DNA from: Lanius collurio
Lineage: Eukaryota > Chordata > Aves > Passeriformes > Laniidae
Reading direction: 5' to 3'
Length of the DNA: 64,000 nucleotides
NCBI GenBank assembly: GCA_020086605.1
Contig: JACBWW010000016.1
Location: forward strand, 23,366,568-23,430,567
How positions within the stretch are numbered: position 1 is the stretch's first letter; the number at the start of each line of letters is the position of its first letter. A program made the position numbers and the translations under genes. The notes beneath the pieces were generated by a model. It was not told where the DNA came from. It made no database searches and saw only the letters and a list, made by a program, of their open reading frames with translations. This document shows positions 1-11,300 of the stretch, piece by piece.

Positions 1-1209
1 TCCACGTCATAGAGAGCTCAGGACAGAGCAGAGCTAATGCAAGCTGGTGTCCTGAGCACAGGCTGAGAATTAGGGCTTTAAAGCAGGTTATGCCAGCAAA
101 ATCCATGAAGAGAAAGCAAAACTCAGGTGAAGAAAGTACAGAGACATATAAATTATTTCTGGCCGGGCAGGCTGGGGTCCTGCTCTCCCCCACAGACACC
201 AGACTTCCAAGGACACCTTGCCAGTGGCCCCAGAGTGTTTCCATCATATGCCTCAGTCACTGCCCCAGCCTTGCTGCTCTCCTCCACTGGCGGCAGTCCA
301 GGTGAAACTGTTCATTCTTCCCTCTCACCACTGATAAATGTAGAGAAGCCTTTTATTTCATTTTTGAATGGTTTCAGCACAGGGAATGGTATCAATAAAA
401 CAATAAAGCTCCTACCAGATATGACATAATGATTCTTGGAGGTCACATCATTCCCTTCCTAGATAGCAGAGCTGTTCTGGGGCTGTCAGCCCATTAGTCT
501 GAGAGGATTGTCATGATAACCAGAAAAATGCAGTCAGGCCGAACTCAGAGAAAAATTCTTTTCTCTTGCAAAAGCAAAGCTTTCAATTTCTATGTGCCCT
601 GAGATCCAAGAGGAGGTGACTGAAGCCAACGAGGTTCCTACAAATAGAAATCTTTATCATTGTAAATCAACTCAGTGAGTAGCAATCGACTTCTTTGTCT
701 CTAGAGACATTTAATAAAGTACCCTGCAGCCTCTTTGTCATCCATTAGTCACCAGATATTGGACATTCCATTTTAAAAGCACCATTTCTTCTTTTAAATA
801 TATAGCCTATGAAAGATCTATATTTTACCTCTTTTTGGATGGACACGTTAAAAGGATATTCTTACTTCCCACTCTTGATTAAAAGTGTTAAGACAGTCCT
901 GTTGTATATGAAGAAAATGTAAGTGCATATTTAGCAGGGGTTTTGCTTACCTTTTTTTATTGATAGTAAGTTGTACATCTCCAGTCTGCTCTGGAGGCCA
1001 GAGCGTCCTCCATAAGAGTTGCTGAAATACAGCCTGGCCAAGGTTCCAGGGAGAAATGGCATTATGGAAAATTGGGAAAACTCTTTTTATCCTTTGTATA
1101 GTATTTAACAAAATCTATAAACTAAAATGTAGAACAAATCCATCAGCTGCTCAAGTTAATTGGTGTGCACATCTTGAGGAGTAAGGACATTCTCTTCAAA
1201 GAACCCCAC
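1..1209. other. Unique non-coding DNA
   Basis: No repeat family or coding exon is recognisable here. Short open frames at 90-429 overlap each other in different frames and encode low-complexity proline/serine-rich peptides with no domain. The right half (700-1150) is AT-rich with several AATAAA-like strings, none of them tied to a gene. I see no tRNA, no simple repeat and no CpG cluster. Confidence 0.6.
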
Positions 1210-1414
1210 AATCACAGAATGATTTGGGTTGGAAGGCATCTTAAAGATCATCTCATTCCATCCCCTGCCATGGGCAGGAACACCTTGCACTATCCCAGGT
1301 TGCTCCAAGCCCCGTCCAACCTGGCTTTGAGCACTTCCAGGGATGCAGCAGCCACAGTTTCTCTGGGCAACATGTGCCAGGGCCTTACCACCCTCACAGC
1401 AAAAGATTTCTCCC
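1210..1414 (-). mobile_element. CR1 LINE 3' end, 5'-truncated
   Basis: On the plus strand the block opens with AATCACAGAATGATTTGGGT, the reverse complement of the CR1 3' terminus, so the element points left. It then follows the CR1 3' UTR order: 'CATCTCATTCCATCCCCTGCCATGGGCAGG', 'CCCAGGTTGCTCCAAGCC', 'CACTTCCAGGGATG', 'CTCTGGGCAACATGTGCCAGG', 'CACCACCCTCACAG'. Similarity stops near 1414, where the family would continue into 'TTCTTCCTAATATCTAATC' but the sequence becomes a T-rich run. CR1 is the dominant avian non-LTR retrotransposon, and nearly all copies are 5'-truncated like this one. No intact coding remains; the open frame at 1165-1539 that crosses it is incidental. Confidence 0.93.
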
Positions 1415-3534
1415 TTTTTTTCTTGTATTTCTTCCTCCTGCTTTTAGCTGATTTGCCACTAACCTCTGGTTCTGCCTGTACTGCAAGTCCTCATTGTAAC
1501 AGACTTCAGACCTCAAGGGCAGGAACTGCTGGAGGTTGAACATGCCAGTAATCTGAGCTTTGGCACAAAATAAAACACAGTCCAGGTCTTCCTGGAGACA
1601 GAGCAAAGCTTGACAATCTAAACCCTAGAAGGTCCAAAAATTCACATACCAAATATGAAGGGCACATCTTTAGTTTTATCTGTTTACCCTCCTGATTTTC
1701 TAGTCAATGTCAGTTATGTTTGTGGGGTCTGGTGCACGATTTTGACATTGATGATGCCCGGGTTCTCACCACAGGCTGCTGCTCAAATGGGCCCTGCATT
1801 GTAGGACATCTTGTACCACTGTGTAACTGGAGCCCAGCTCCCTGGGAGAGCTGCCATTTTTAGCTGTTCCCTTGGTAGGTTGATGACACCAGCATTTTCC
1901 TGCTGGACCAACGTCTTTCTGAATCCTTACTCTGCATCCCAGAGTAGGACTTCAATGCTCTGCTTCCATGGCGAGGCAGGTGAAGACCTTGCTGACACTT
2001 CTCAATCAGTGAAATGTAGGTTTGGCTGCAGTTCCTAATTTTGTAAAACAATGAACATAGGACTCAAGTAAATGTCTGAGCAGTGAGGAATGTCGCAGTT
2101 GATATCTGCACTTTTCAGTAAATCACTTGACAGAGTTCTGTTTCCCTAGAGTGCTTTATTGCATGTCTTTTATTGGCTTTTTGAGTTCAGATTCTGTGAC
2201 TGGTATATTAATTTTATTTTTTTTTTTATATTTCCTCCTTTTATATTCTGCAATTACATTAACTCAGCCTTTCCCAATCAATAATTGCTGCAAACAATTT
2301 GCCTTTCACTGCACATACAAAACCTGTAATAATAGTCTTCAAGTCTTTATAGTTTCTTTACTGGTGTTAAATTTATTATACCCTATTAGCATAGGAAAAA
2401 GGATCAGTAAATGACCTGCTGCAGTGGCAGGTAACAGACCCAGCATCCATTTCTTGCAAAAAAAAGTACTCTAGCGTGGAAAAAAAAAAAGAAAAACCCA
2501 AACCAATATTATTTCTCAAGAAATTTGTAGCAGGGCTGTAATTACCAGCATAAATTCTCCGTGGTGGCTTTTAAATCCATGCAAGCTCTGTTTAACTTCA
2601 TGAGCATGTTGCTGGCTCCTCAGCCCCTTTCAGTGGTGGATGAGGTCAAATGGGATTATCATAATGGTCGTTTCCAGCCTTGAAAACCAAAGCCAGTGCT
2701 GGAAAGGTTTCACTGTCTCCAGTCCTGACTGGAACATGCTGAGGAAGGTGAGACTGGTAACCTCTGTCCTGCTGCTCCCTCTCTTCTGCTCATCTGGTCT
2801 TCAAATAAGTCAGAAATAAGAGGAGGATACCAGTGGTGCCCCACTCCTCCAGCAAAGCAGCTGGGAAGAGACAGAGCCCTGGGCAGAGGGGGCTGAGAAT
2901 GGCCACAAGACCCTGCAGCACCAGCCAGGGACCCAGGAGCCCCACGGAGAGCTGGGGTGAAGGCACTCGACACCTGGGGCAGCCAGCACGGTGGATCCTG
3001 CCCCATGGGCTGTGCAGGGACAGGGCAAGCCAAGGAATGCTCGGCTTCTACTCCCTGGGGGCAGAAAGATTGTTCATATTATTTTCTCTAGACTTCAGGC
3101 TAAATCTTACTCGTTTTATTTACAGAAACTGTTTCAAGCCATTGACTAGAGCAACACTACTCATATGGGTAAAGGAAAGAAGAATTTGGCCTTGTGACAA
3201 CTTTAAAGTCCTAGGATTTATGTTCCTTGCATCCCTCAGATATATTTGCAAATGTTGACGCATACTCCTAGATTTTCACTCATAAAAATGCTGCTTGTGT
3301 TTTGGAGTTTCTTAGAAAAATATTTTTAAATCACTTTCCACCCTTAAGGGCCATTTGAAATTCACACTCCCAAGGCTGTAAAACAACACTTCAGGTTTGG
3401 TTTTAACAGGGAAAAGGCAGGAAGCTGGGTTTTAGTACATGGCTCTCAGAACAGTAGGTGATTCTGAAGACAGCTTTGGTGTCAGCTCTGAATATCCCAT
3501 CTTGTACTGGTCCTTGCAAGACCAACATATTTCA
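1415..3534. other. Unique non-coding DNA
   Basis: I recognise no gene or repeat family. The stretch holds homopolymer runs: T-rich near 2216-2227 and an A10-G-A5 tract near 2479-2495. A locally GC-rich patch at about 2830-3060 produces overlapping open frames on both strands (for example 2710-3033 minus and 2833-3258 plus). These encode unrelated peptides, as expected by chance in GC-rich DNA. No splice-site pair framing a conserved peptide is visible. Confidence 0.55.
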
Positions 3535-3550
3535 TTTTTTTTTTTTTTTT
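3535..3550. repeat. Poly-T tract, 16 T
   Basis: An uninterrupted run of 16 T, the longest homopolymer I noticed in the window. It could be the A tail of a minus-strand retroposed sequence, but I recognise no retroposon body next to it, so simple slippage is as likely. Long homopolymers are also prone to length errors in assembly. Confidence 0.8.
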
Positions 3551-3729
3551 GCTTTGGCTTTTTAACATTTAATTTTATTAGCTAGGGAAAAAAAAAGTGG
3601 ACATAAACTTTTAATGGGAGTGTATGAGAACTGATACATCAGGAGCAATTATAAATACAAGCTGTGTAACGTAAATCTGCAGGCACTCTTTACAAACCAG
3701 AGGCTTTGGCTCCATGCATTTTAATGGCC

Positions 3730-3785
3730 TCAAACATTCTCGTCTGTCAGTAAAAAATCAAACATTCTTGTCTGTCACTATAAAA
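3730..3785. repeat. 28-bp tandem duplication, two copies
   Basis: Two adjacent 28-bp units (3730-3757 and 3758-3785) share 25 of 28 positions. Both begin TCAAACATTCT, continue with (C/T)GTCTGTCA, and end in an A-rich tail. The head-to-tail arrangement with three substitutions suggests a small tandem duplication that has since diverged. No coding or RNA function is apparent. It lies 50 bp left of a tRNA-like relic on the minus strand, but I cannot show that the two are connected. Confidence 0.8.
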
Positions 3786-3838
3786 CCAAAGGTTTTGTCT
3801 TCAGTGTGATGTGTACCTAGAAAATATTTTTTAGCGTG

Positions 3839-3915
3839 ACTTTGACTAGGGATTGAACCCAGCACCTCCCTCTCTGGAAGTACAGTCTTCAGTTTGAACT
3901 TTGTAGCTTCTGCCT
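3839..3915 (-). pseudogene. Faint tRNA-Tyr-like relic or SINE head
   Basis: On the minus strand I read an anticodon-loop-like GACTGTA (GTA would be the Tyr anticodon) in a stem of about six pairs with one bulge. Next comes a T-arm-like CTGGG-TTCAATC-CCTAG, a five-pair stem (one G-T) with a seven-base loop and a near-B-box string. From AGCT to the anticodon the spacing is 28 nt, as in vertebrate tRNA-Tyr read without its intron, but only about 17 of those 28 bases agree. The acceptor ends do not pair. So it is not a working tRNA. It could be a decayed retroposed tRNA, the head of an old tRNA-derived SINE, or chance. Confidence 0.25.
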
Positions 3916-4030
3916 TTTCCCATGGAGGTGCCCACTCCAAGGTGAGTGCTGTGTCACCCAGGGTTCTGGCAGGAGCACAGCTCTGCCACTCCAGCGTGGG
4001 TCACCATGCTGGGAAGGAGGAGATCAGTCC

Positions 4031-4412
4031 ACAGAATCAAAGAACCACAGGATGGTTTGAGTTGGGAGGGACCTTAAATCTCATCTCATTCCAATCCCCT
4101 TCCACCATCCTAGGTTGCTCCAAGCCCTGCCCAACCTGGCCTTGGACACTTCCAGGGATCCAGGGGCAGCCACAGCTGCTCTGGGCAACCTGTGCCAGGA
4201 CTCACCATCCTCACAGGGAAGCAATTCTTCCTAATATCTAATCTAAACCTACTCTGTCAGTGGGAAGCCATTCCCCCTTGTCCTTCAGGCCCTTGTAAAT
4301 AGTCTTTCTGCAGCTCTGTTGTCTGCTCCTTCAGGTACTGGTAGGCCACAATTAGGTCACCCCAAAGCCTTGTGCTCTCCAGGCTGAACAATACAAAGCT
4401 TGTGAACCCCAG
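4031..4412 (-). mobile_element. CR1 LINE 3' end, 5'-truncated (about 380 bp)
   Basis: The block begins ACAGAATCAAAGAACCACAG, the reverse complement of the repeated CR1 terminal octamer region, so the element points left. It then runs through the full CR1 3' UTR and into the end of ORF2. Landmarks in order are 'CCAACCTGGCCTTGGACACTTCCAGGG', 'GGGGCAGCCACAGCTGCTCTGGGCAACCTGTGCCAGG', 'TTCTTCCTAATATCTAATCTAAACC', 'AAGCCATTCCCCCTTGTCCTTC', 'GGCCCTTGTAAA', 'TTCAGGTACTGGTAGGCC', 'AGGTCACCCCAAAGCCTTGTGCTCTCCAGGCTGAACAA'. Similarity fades after 'CTGAACAATACAAAGC'. The version with 'GATCCAGGGGCAGCC' is the one I associate with songbirds. It has substitutions and no intact frame. Confidence 0.95.
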
Positions 4413-4882
4413 CAAGCTGAGTGCAGGTTTGTGTCTGAAGGGTTGAGCGAGGCAATGCTGCTTTGGGTCAGAAGTCCAAAAAGCCCCCACCCTTTCCAAG
4501 GGGCACACTAATACCCAGATGGATTTGGTTGCTTCCGTTTACTTTTCCCGGTACTTAGGCTGACTTCTGTTGTTATAAGTAGTACTAATTAAGATCACCA
4601 TGATTGCAATGAAACCTGATTGTGCGTGAGTGCCACGCCATATGTTCCCAAGGGATTAGGTGTGGGTGTTGCCCCAGCTCCTGGGACCGCAGCACCGTGT
4701 CCTGCTCTCCATAGAGCTGCGCTGGCATCTCAGCCCCCACAGCTCTCCCCCTGGCACCAGGAATGGGGCACCCTCGTGGTTTTGCCACATGAGCACCAGG
4801 AAAGTGGACAAGCTGGATCAGGGTCAGGCTTCTCTTTCCCTTGTGGTAGCTGGGGGTACTGCACAGACATCCCAGACCTCCT
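4413..4882. other. Unique non-coding DNA, GC rising to the right
   Basis: This connects the CR1 copy to a GC-rich patch. Open frames on both strands overlap across 4585-5124 (the 179-codon minus-strand frame is the longest in the window) and encode proline/serine/glycine-rich peptides with no domain or signal peptide. They are most simply explained by a low density of stop codons in GC-rich DNA. I see no CpG-island-like CpG density, so a promoter is not supported. Confidence 0.5.
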
Positions 4883-4924
4883 GGGGATGGGACAAGGGAA
4901 GGGCTTGGGCTGGGCTGGAGGGGG
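4883..4924 (+). other. Predicted G-quadruplex-forming sequence
   Basis: Seven runs of three or more G occur within 42 bases: 4883-4886, 4889-4891, 4896-4898, 4901-4903, 4907-4909, 4912-4914 and 4920-4924. Linkers are 2-5 bases. This satisfies the usual G3+N1-7 rule several times over on the plus strand, with the C-rich partner on the minus strand. It lies in the GC-rich patch beside the CR1 at 4031-4412. Folding in the cell is inferred, not shown. Confidence 0.7.
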
Positions 4925-7900
4925 TAGGAAGGAGAGGAGTGTCCATTGCCCTGACCACCAGCCAACACTGCATCTTTCAGCATGGGCTGAAGGCTGGACT
5001 TCCCACTGAGAGGAGGACAACTGGGAAATAAGGAATTAATGAAGCCCTGCTCTGCATGGTGCCATGCCCCACAGCTCCCTCTGCCACCCTTGGAGCCTCT
5101 GTGGAGCTGTGACACTTCGAACATGTAGTTATCATGAAGGACTCAACTGATTGTTCCTAGCACCTGTTATAGCACACATTGTTGCCATTTTTCAAGGTGA
5201 AGCTTCTCTGCCACTTTGCATACACCTCCCAAGTGGTATCCCAGTGTTTCCAGCCAAGGAGGATCTTTCCATTCATTGTACTTTGTCCTGTAAAACTGTG
5301 ATTAAGGGAGACAAAATGGTGAACATCATATTGTGCAGCTTCTGTTTTAGCCACAGATGACAACAGGCCTGGGAGAAGGGAATTGTATCCTGATTTCCTA
5401 TAGGATGGAGCAGCATTGCTGCAGCCCTTCTGAGCTCAGGGATGTAATTACAAAATGGGTCTATAAACAAAAATTCACCATTATGGAGCAAATAAAACGA
5501 AAGGGTAGTTAATCCAGGGATATATCACACATCAAATTAAATCTCACTTTGCCTGCAGTAATAACAGAAATAATTCATTACGATAAACCTCTAGATTATG
5601 CACAGCATCTGGAGATAGAATTAAGACCTTAGCTGTGAGTCCCTGTGCACGCACACTCCCTTCCTCCCCCCTCCAAAAAATGATGCCAGCATAAAAGGCA
5701 GTTTAGAGTTCACGGTTGAGCTTTTCTGATCCATTTCTTTCCGGCGCTTACAGAGAAAACAAATGGGATTTCAAAGGAGAGCTGTCTCTGGAAGGGTAAA
5801 AAATTCCCACATCCTTTATCCTGCAAAGGAATGTAACATGATGTAGGGGCCCCTGTGCAGAGTCAGGAGTGCTCAGAAAAATGTTGACGTGCAGCCTTGG
5901 AACTTGATCTAACTTCTTATGGAGGCAGTGTGAGTTTTTCCATGTATTTCAACAGAAGTTGAAGGAGGCCCTTCTGTCCTTTCTGCTTCACCTGTTTGGT
6001 GGAAATAATGCTGCTGATGAAACTGTTCATGGACTGTATGAAATGTTTGTTATCTTAATCCTGACCACAGGATGACAACTTCTGTCTAAAGAAGTTGAGT
6101 GTGCTGATAGAGCTAGAACTGAACCTGCATCCACATTCAGTCTGAAGGTATCCCAGAATCATACCCAGCTGGCATTCATGAGCCTATCATGGACCGAGGA
6201 AGAGCAGTACCTTGTTCTGCAACCCACATTTATCAATTGTCAATGAAATCTGCCATATCAAAGCATTTCCTCCCTATAACCCTGAATAATATTAAAATGG
6301 ACAAACTGATTTGAGATAAAATAGGATCCCAAAGGCTAAATAAAACTCAAGCTGAAACAGATACAAAACTCCTTTACAATTTCTGTGAGCTCTTTAGGAC
6401 AGAAATTCTCTCTTCCACATCTGTTTTCTGGTGTAAGCCCCCTCTTAGTACTCTGCACCAGCTCTTACAACTTTCAGGAATGTGCCCCTGGAAGCTCTCA
6501 AATACTTTGACTCTCCACTGCGTGTTATTGCTGCTCCTGTTCTTTTTCCAGACCTTGCAGAAAAAAACCTCAACTCCTTTGGACATGCCCAGGCCACTGT
6601 AGCAGAGCATGCTAAAGAATATGCTCAACAAATCTCTGCCAGGAACAAGCTATCTTTTGGACAGAGGCTCTCACAGGGGATTTCTCCAGGTCCAGACCAG
6701 CCCTGTTTTCATGAACCCATCATCAAACCGTATGTTAAAAATTCTTACTGGCAGGAATTATAATGGTGTAATTGGTAGAGTGGAGATAAATCAGCCCTCA
6801 TCCATTCCTGAAGGCACTCTATTACATTCAGACAGTTCATTTTCTTCTGGACCTTTCTAGAAATGCCCTGACATCTTGTTTCCCATCCGTGCCCTGCAAC
6901 AGCTGTTACAGCAAATGGATTTTTCTATGGCTCATACTGAGTAATGGGGGGCTATCAATTAGTGCATGCTTGGGAGCTCCCAAGGAATAGCAGCCATCAT
7001 CTAATTACATTTCTAATTAAGGTTACAGGAAGACTAAGACCAGTAAAGAATAAATGTGTGGACTTGCAGCAAAATATGTATTTGGAGAACACCATCAGGG
7101 CTGCCCAAAATATGTTAGAGAGCACGAGACAAATTGAGGCAGTCTGAAGGCCTCGGTGAAAGATGAGCATACACAAAGGAACTGACAGGAAAGCCATGGG
7201 AAAGGACAGCGACGCGCTGCAGATGCAGGCATGAATCCAAAACACAGAAAAGGCCTAGCAATGGGTGCCTGAGAGAGCAGGTCAAGAAGACAGGATCAGA
7301 GGGAGTGGGAAAGCCATAACAAAAGCCAAGGCTGCGAACTGCCAGGTCACAGTGTCTGCTGCAGCAGGGCTTTAAAATCTCAGTCAGTGGGAATAGGGAC
7401 TAGCTACTAAGTCAAAAGCAAGACACTATGGAATGGGATTAAATCAATTTTTTTTCCTCTCCAGAAGAGAGTCCTCTGCAAAATCTGGTGGCAAAAGTCA
7501 TAGGATTCTATTTTCAAAGGGAAAAAAAAACTTGGTGAGGTCCACTGCTCCAGAAGGTTCCTGCCAGTCTAAACCACAGCCAGGCAGAATATTAACAAGA
7601 GTCTCACGTTAATTCAGAAGTAAACTCAAATCTTTACAATAAGGCTGAAGCTTGTAGTTTAAACAGAGAAACTCTTACAGAAGTAGAGTTCAGACTTTGG
7701 TTCTGGATACGACCCTGCTGGCTTCCAGGTGTGGAATATGAACTGCCAGCCAGCACTCGACATCCAGACTTGCAGACTCTGATCCAAGCTGACACACATC
7801 ATGGCACTTGAGCTTGGAAAACAAGTGAGAAACTGCTCAACAGCCTTCTCACTCAGACCCCTGTTAGGTTTTTACTGCATCTAGGACAGAAAAAAATCTA

Positions 7901-8277
7901 CATAACCAGATTTTTTCAGTGTTATTTTTTGTTTCCTCTTCAGTTTGTGAGCAAATTCATCAAGTGGGAAAAGCAGTTTTAAAAAGCAGGGTCTTGCTTG
8001 ACATATGGGCTTGACTCAGACTGAGTGTCAGCAAGAGGCAGAGGATACAAGTGAACAGGGACAGAGGAAATATCTAAATTTTTGGAAAAGGAGGGAGTGT
8101 GTCAGTTGTGTCACTTGGAAGGTAAAATGGGGAAAGATCATGTGGGCTCTTTGCTTTTCTGCTTCCCTGTTGGAGAGGGCCACTTGCATTGCCTTCCATA
8201 TTCTCCAGCAGGTTCCTTTAGCCTTTCATACCCTGCCCATTGAGCCTATCCCATGGACTTCTGGTGACCTGCCCATT
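4925..8277. other. Unique non-coding DNA
   Basis: No gene or repeat family is recognised. Around 5510-5640 the sequence is AT-rich with ATTA-type strings. At 6969-6984 there is a perfect 16-bp palindrome (CTTGGGAGCTCCCAAG), followed at 7010-7020 by two TAATTA strings 8 bp apart. That combination resembles the look of conserved non-coding elements but is not proof. Open frames here (for example 6374-6631, 6482-6763, 6997-7245) overlap on opposite strands with no domain. Confidence 0.5.
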
Positions 8278-8343
8278 TGGGGGGTTGGAACTGGAAGACC
8301 TTTAAGGTCCCTTCCATTCCAAACCAGTCAAGGACTCTATGAC
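8278..8343 (+). mobile_element. CR1 LINE terminal fragment (about 65 bp)
   Basis: Only the last part of the CR1 3' UTR is present: 'GGGTTGGAACTGGAAGACCTTTAAGGTCCCTTCCATTCCAAACCAGTCAAGGACTCTATGAC'-type wording, with a degraded terminal octamer (ACTCTATGA). The order TTGGAACTGG, then CTTTAAGGTCCCTTCC, then CCAAACCA is diagnostic, and the 3' end points right. It is extremely short, consistent with severe 5' truncation. It overlaps the open frame at 8005-8538, which is therefore partly repeat-derived. Confidence 0.85.
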
Positions 8344-11300
8344 CATGACTGGTCAGCAGGCCACGGGAATGAGAAAAGCAACCTCTGCATGCAGGTTTTT
8401 CTCCCAAGCCCAGAATCAGAAACTTTAGTGATTTGCCTCTTCCCTCACAGAGACCTTATAATATTTAAGATATCCCTGCATCCCAGCCCTGGACTGAATT
8501 TAAGAAAAGGTACTTGTTCATTGCCTTCTGCAAACTAATACTCTTCGTCTTTTTTTTAATTTTTTCCCCCAGTTTCCTGTGGGTGCTGATGCATTCAAAT
8601 ACCAGATTATTCCTCAAACATTCCTCATTTGTTTATTTGTCCATTCCTATGACTGATTGTGTCTCTCAGGCTGCTCTGACAGTACCTTTCCATGTGATCA
8701 TTCCCTCTGTGGTGGCACCAGTGCCACGGCAGGGGTATTTAAGCCCCTTGCCCTCTGCAAGGTAACTGAGCTCCCACACTGAGCACTGACACTTGGAGTT
8801 TTGAAACTATCACTTGCTTAATAACTCTACATCCGTCATTCTTGGATGAAATCCATGGCAAACAGAATGTGAGAAAGTGAAAACTAATGAGCGTCTTCAA
8901 GAAAGGATAGGGAGCTTCTGTTATTTCATTTAGTCCTAAGAGTTTAACTTCTGCCACCTCCATCACATTTCCAAATGGTAACTAAAGGTTGTTACTTTTT
9001 CAAGTTGTGCTGTGTAGCACATTTCATCAATTAAAATGCACCCTCAATGTAAAATCACAACAGGGCCAGCCTGGCATGAAGGATGCTATCATGTCATTTT
9101 TTTTTTTTCTGTTTTTAAAGGATACTTTTGTCTCAAATTGCTGAGATCTTTATAGAGCAGATTTAAATTAAAGAAAACACAGATTTAAATATAACCATGG
9201 AAAGAATACAACATGCCTTCATCTTGGAGTACTATGCAATTTACACTCTGAGTGGAGAGAACTCTGCTTTGTGTGCTCTTGTTTCATGCTGTTTCTAATG
9301 GTGATTATTAACTGGCTTTGTACTGAGAGGACATAAATATCTCCTTTATTATGTGGGGTGTTATGCAATGACCCCATGTGGGTCTGAAGCTTCCATAGCA
9401 GTGCTATCAGTTTGCACTTCCCAGGCAGTTGAGGAGATTTGGCTGAAAGACTCAGCATTGCACAGCAGTTAGAGGAGGAGGGTGAGGATGAGAGTACTCA
9501 GGGTCTGCTCCCACCTCTGTGCTGGCTCCTGCAGCACCTCTGAGACAGCCTCTGCTCCACTGCCCGAGGTACTTGCTGCTTCCCACCCTCTTCCATTTAC
9601 CTACGATCAATAACCTTTGGGGGTGGATGTTTTGTGCAGTGCATTGATGTTTTCACCCATTGTCTGGTGTTCTGCCTGCACCTGCCCAGCTGCTCTTCCA
9701 GTTCTGCACTGCTACACCTGAGGCCCCTCAGCAGAGCTGAACCACCCTCTGTCCTCTGTCTTCCTTGGTTCTGTTTCACCCCCTGGGTTTGTGTTCATGA
9801 GAGCTAAAGAAGGATAGAGCTGGTGAAGGATGAAAGCAGAGAAATGCAGTTTGATGTGTGAGTTCCTAAACTTACCAAAAGTTCAGTCAGGTGACAAGAA
9901 TTCACATTGCAGAGGGAAGTTTAGCCATTTTATCAATGGACTGAAACGAAAACCAAAGTCCTTTCCCTGTTACAAGACAGCAACTGGTCTCTTTGCAGAT
10001 CCTTGTAAATTAGACAATGCCTAAAAATCCCAAATTGAGCAGAAATTAAGTCAAGCACCTTGCTCCACACACAACCAGCATTCCATGTTTTCCCTTTCAT
10101 TTGCTCAGGCTGAGCTTTGCACATTTGTGCTGCAGTTGATATCAGGTAACAAACTCCTACAAAAGTCTGTACCTAATGAAAATTAGAAACATCCCCTGGC
10201 AGAGAAGGCAGGTGTGTCACTGGGAACCCAAATTAGACTAGTTTGAGTCAGGCATCAGAAGAAGGAGACATTTAGGCAACCCCTACCTCTTCCCAAGGGT
10301 ACATCTTCAATCAATCCTGCTGTGGTGCTGGCTCAGCTGCCTGATCCCTAAGTGACAAAAGGACCAAGGGCACTGATGGGAAAGGCTTGTTCTGCTATCC
10401 AAAGTGCATCTTCCCTGTGCTAGAGCAGAAATGCAAAGCTAAAATGATCTTCAAACCCCACAACATCCACACCTTTGAGTTTTGTTAGCAGAGTGCTGAA
10501 ACCAAACTGAATAATTATCTGTGGTTTTGTTTAAAGTTAACATTTAATTAGTTTTCTTTGCATCAGACAAAACTATGCAGTGAAGATTTCAGCTGCAGTG
10601 ATCAATAGGAGAGGTGGGTCAGCCAGGCAAATAAATGCAAGCCTTGCTGATCCACATGGTAATTGTCATATAGCTGATCTGTGCCAGCTTATGCTAGCTA
10701 AGAATATGGCCTTTCATTTCTATTTTAGTAAAGTTTGGGAAAGTTACAGGTAGTAGTTTTTGTGCTGAGTTTCACCCTCTCTGAGTGAAGACTGATCCTC
10801 CACAGAACCCTGAAGCTGTTCCAAAGCTGATTTACACAAAATGTGCATTGATTTTGCTAGAGGAACAGTTTTGCATGACCTCAAAGTCCCTGAATTTCCC
10901 AAGTGTGGATGGTACGAGTAAATACAGAACTCGATCTCCTCTGAGTCTATCAGCAATGCCTGGAATCATTTGTATTCACAACAGTCTTCCAGGCTGAATG
11001 CAGGACCAGGATTTAGGTCTGATGGAACAAGGTAGGGACAAAAGTAGGTCAGGCTTGGAATCCTGCTTTACCAGCCTGCACGCTTCAGGATGAGTGCAGA
11101 TCCCCGATGTCTGCAGGGCTAGTGATGATTCCCATCTGAATCACTACTTTAGATTCCATCAACAAAATGATGCACTGGCTCTATTTTCACAAGTCTGCTC
11201 AAATGCTTGTGAAATAGATTTTCGGTTTTATCTGTGTGTCCTTCTTACTGCAAATACTGTGCGCTCAGAAAGAGAAAGAGCAATTTTTTCTATTGATGGA

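Noticed and set aside
4585..5124. Longest open frame (179 codons, minus strand) as a gene
   Set aside because: It lies in GC-rich DNA with equally open frames in other registers on both strands. It has no domain, signal or splice context, and its length is within chance expectation.
5680..5720. TATA-box promoter at GCATAAAAGGCAG
   Set aside because: A lone TATA-like string with no CpG enrichment, no initiator context and no downstream exon.
8005..8538. 177-codon plus-strand open frame as a gene
   Set aside because: It runs through the CR1 fragment at 8278-8343 and shows no protein family features.
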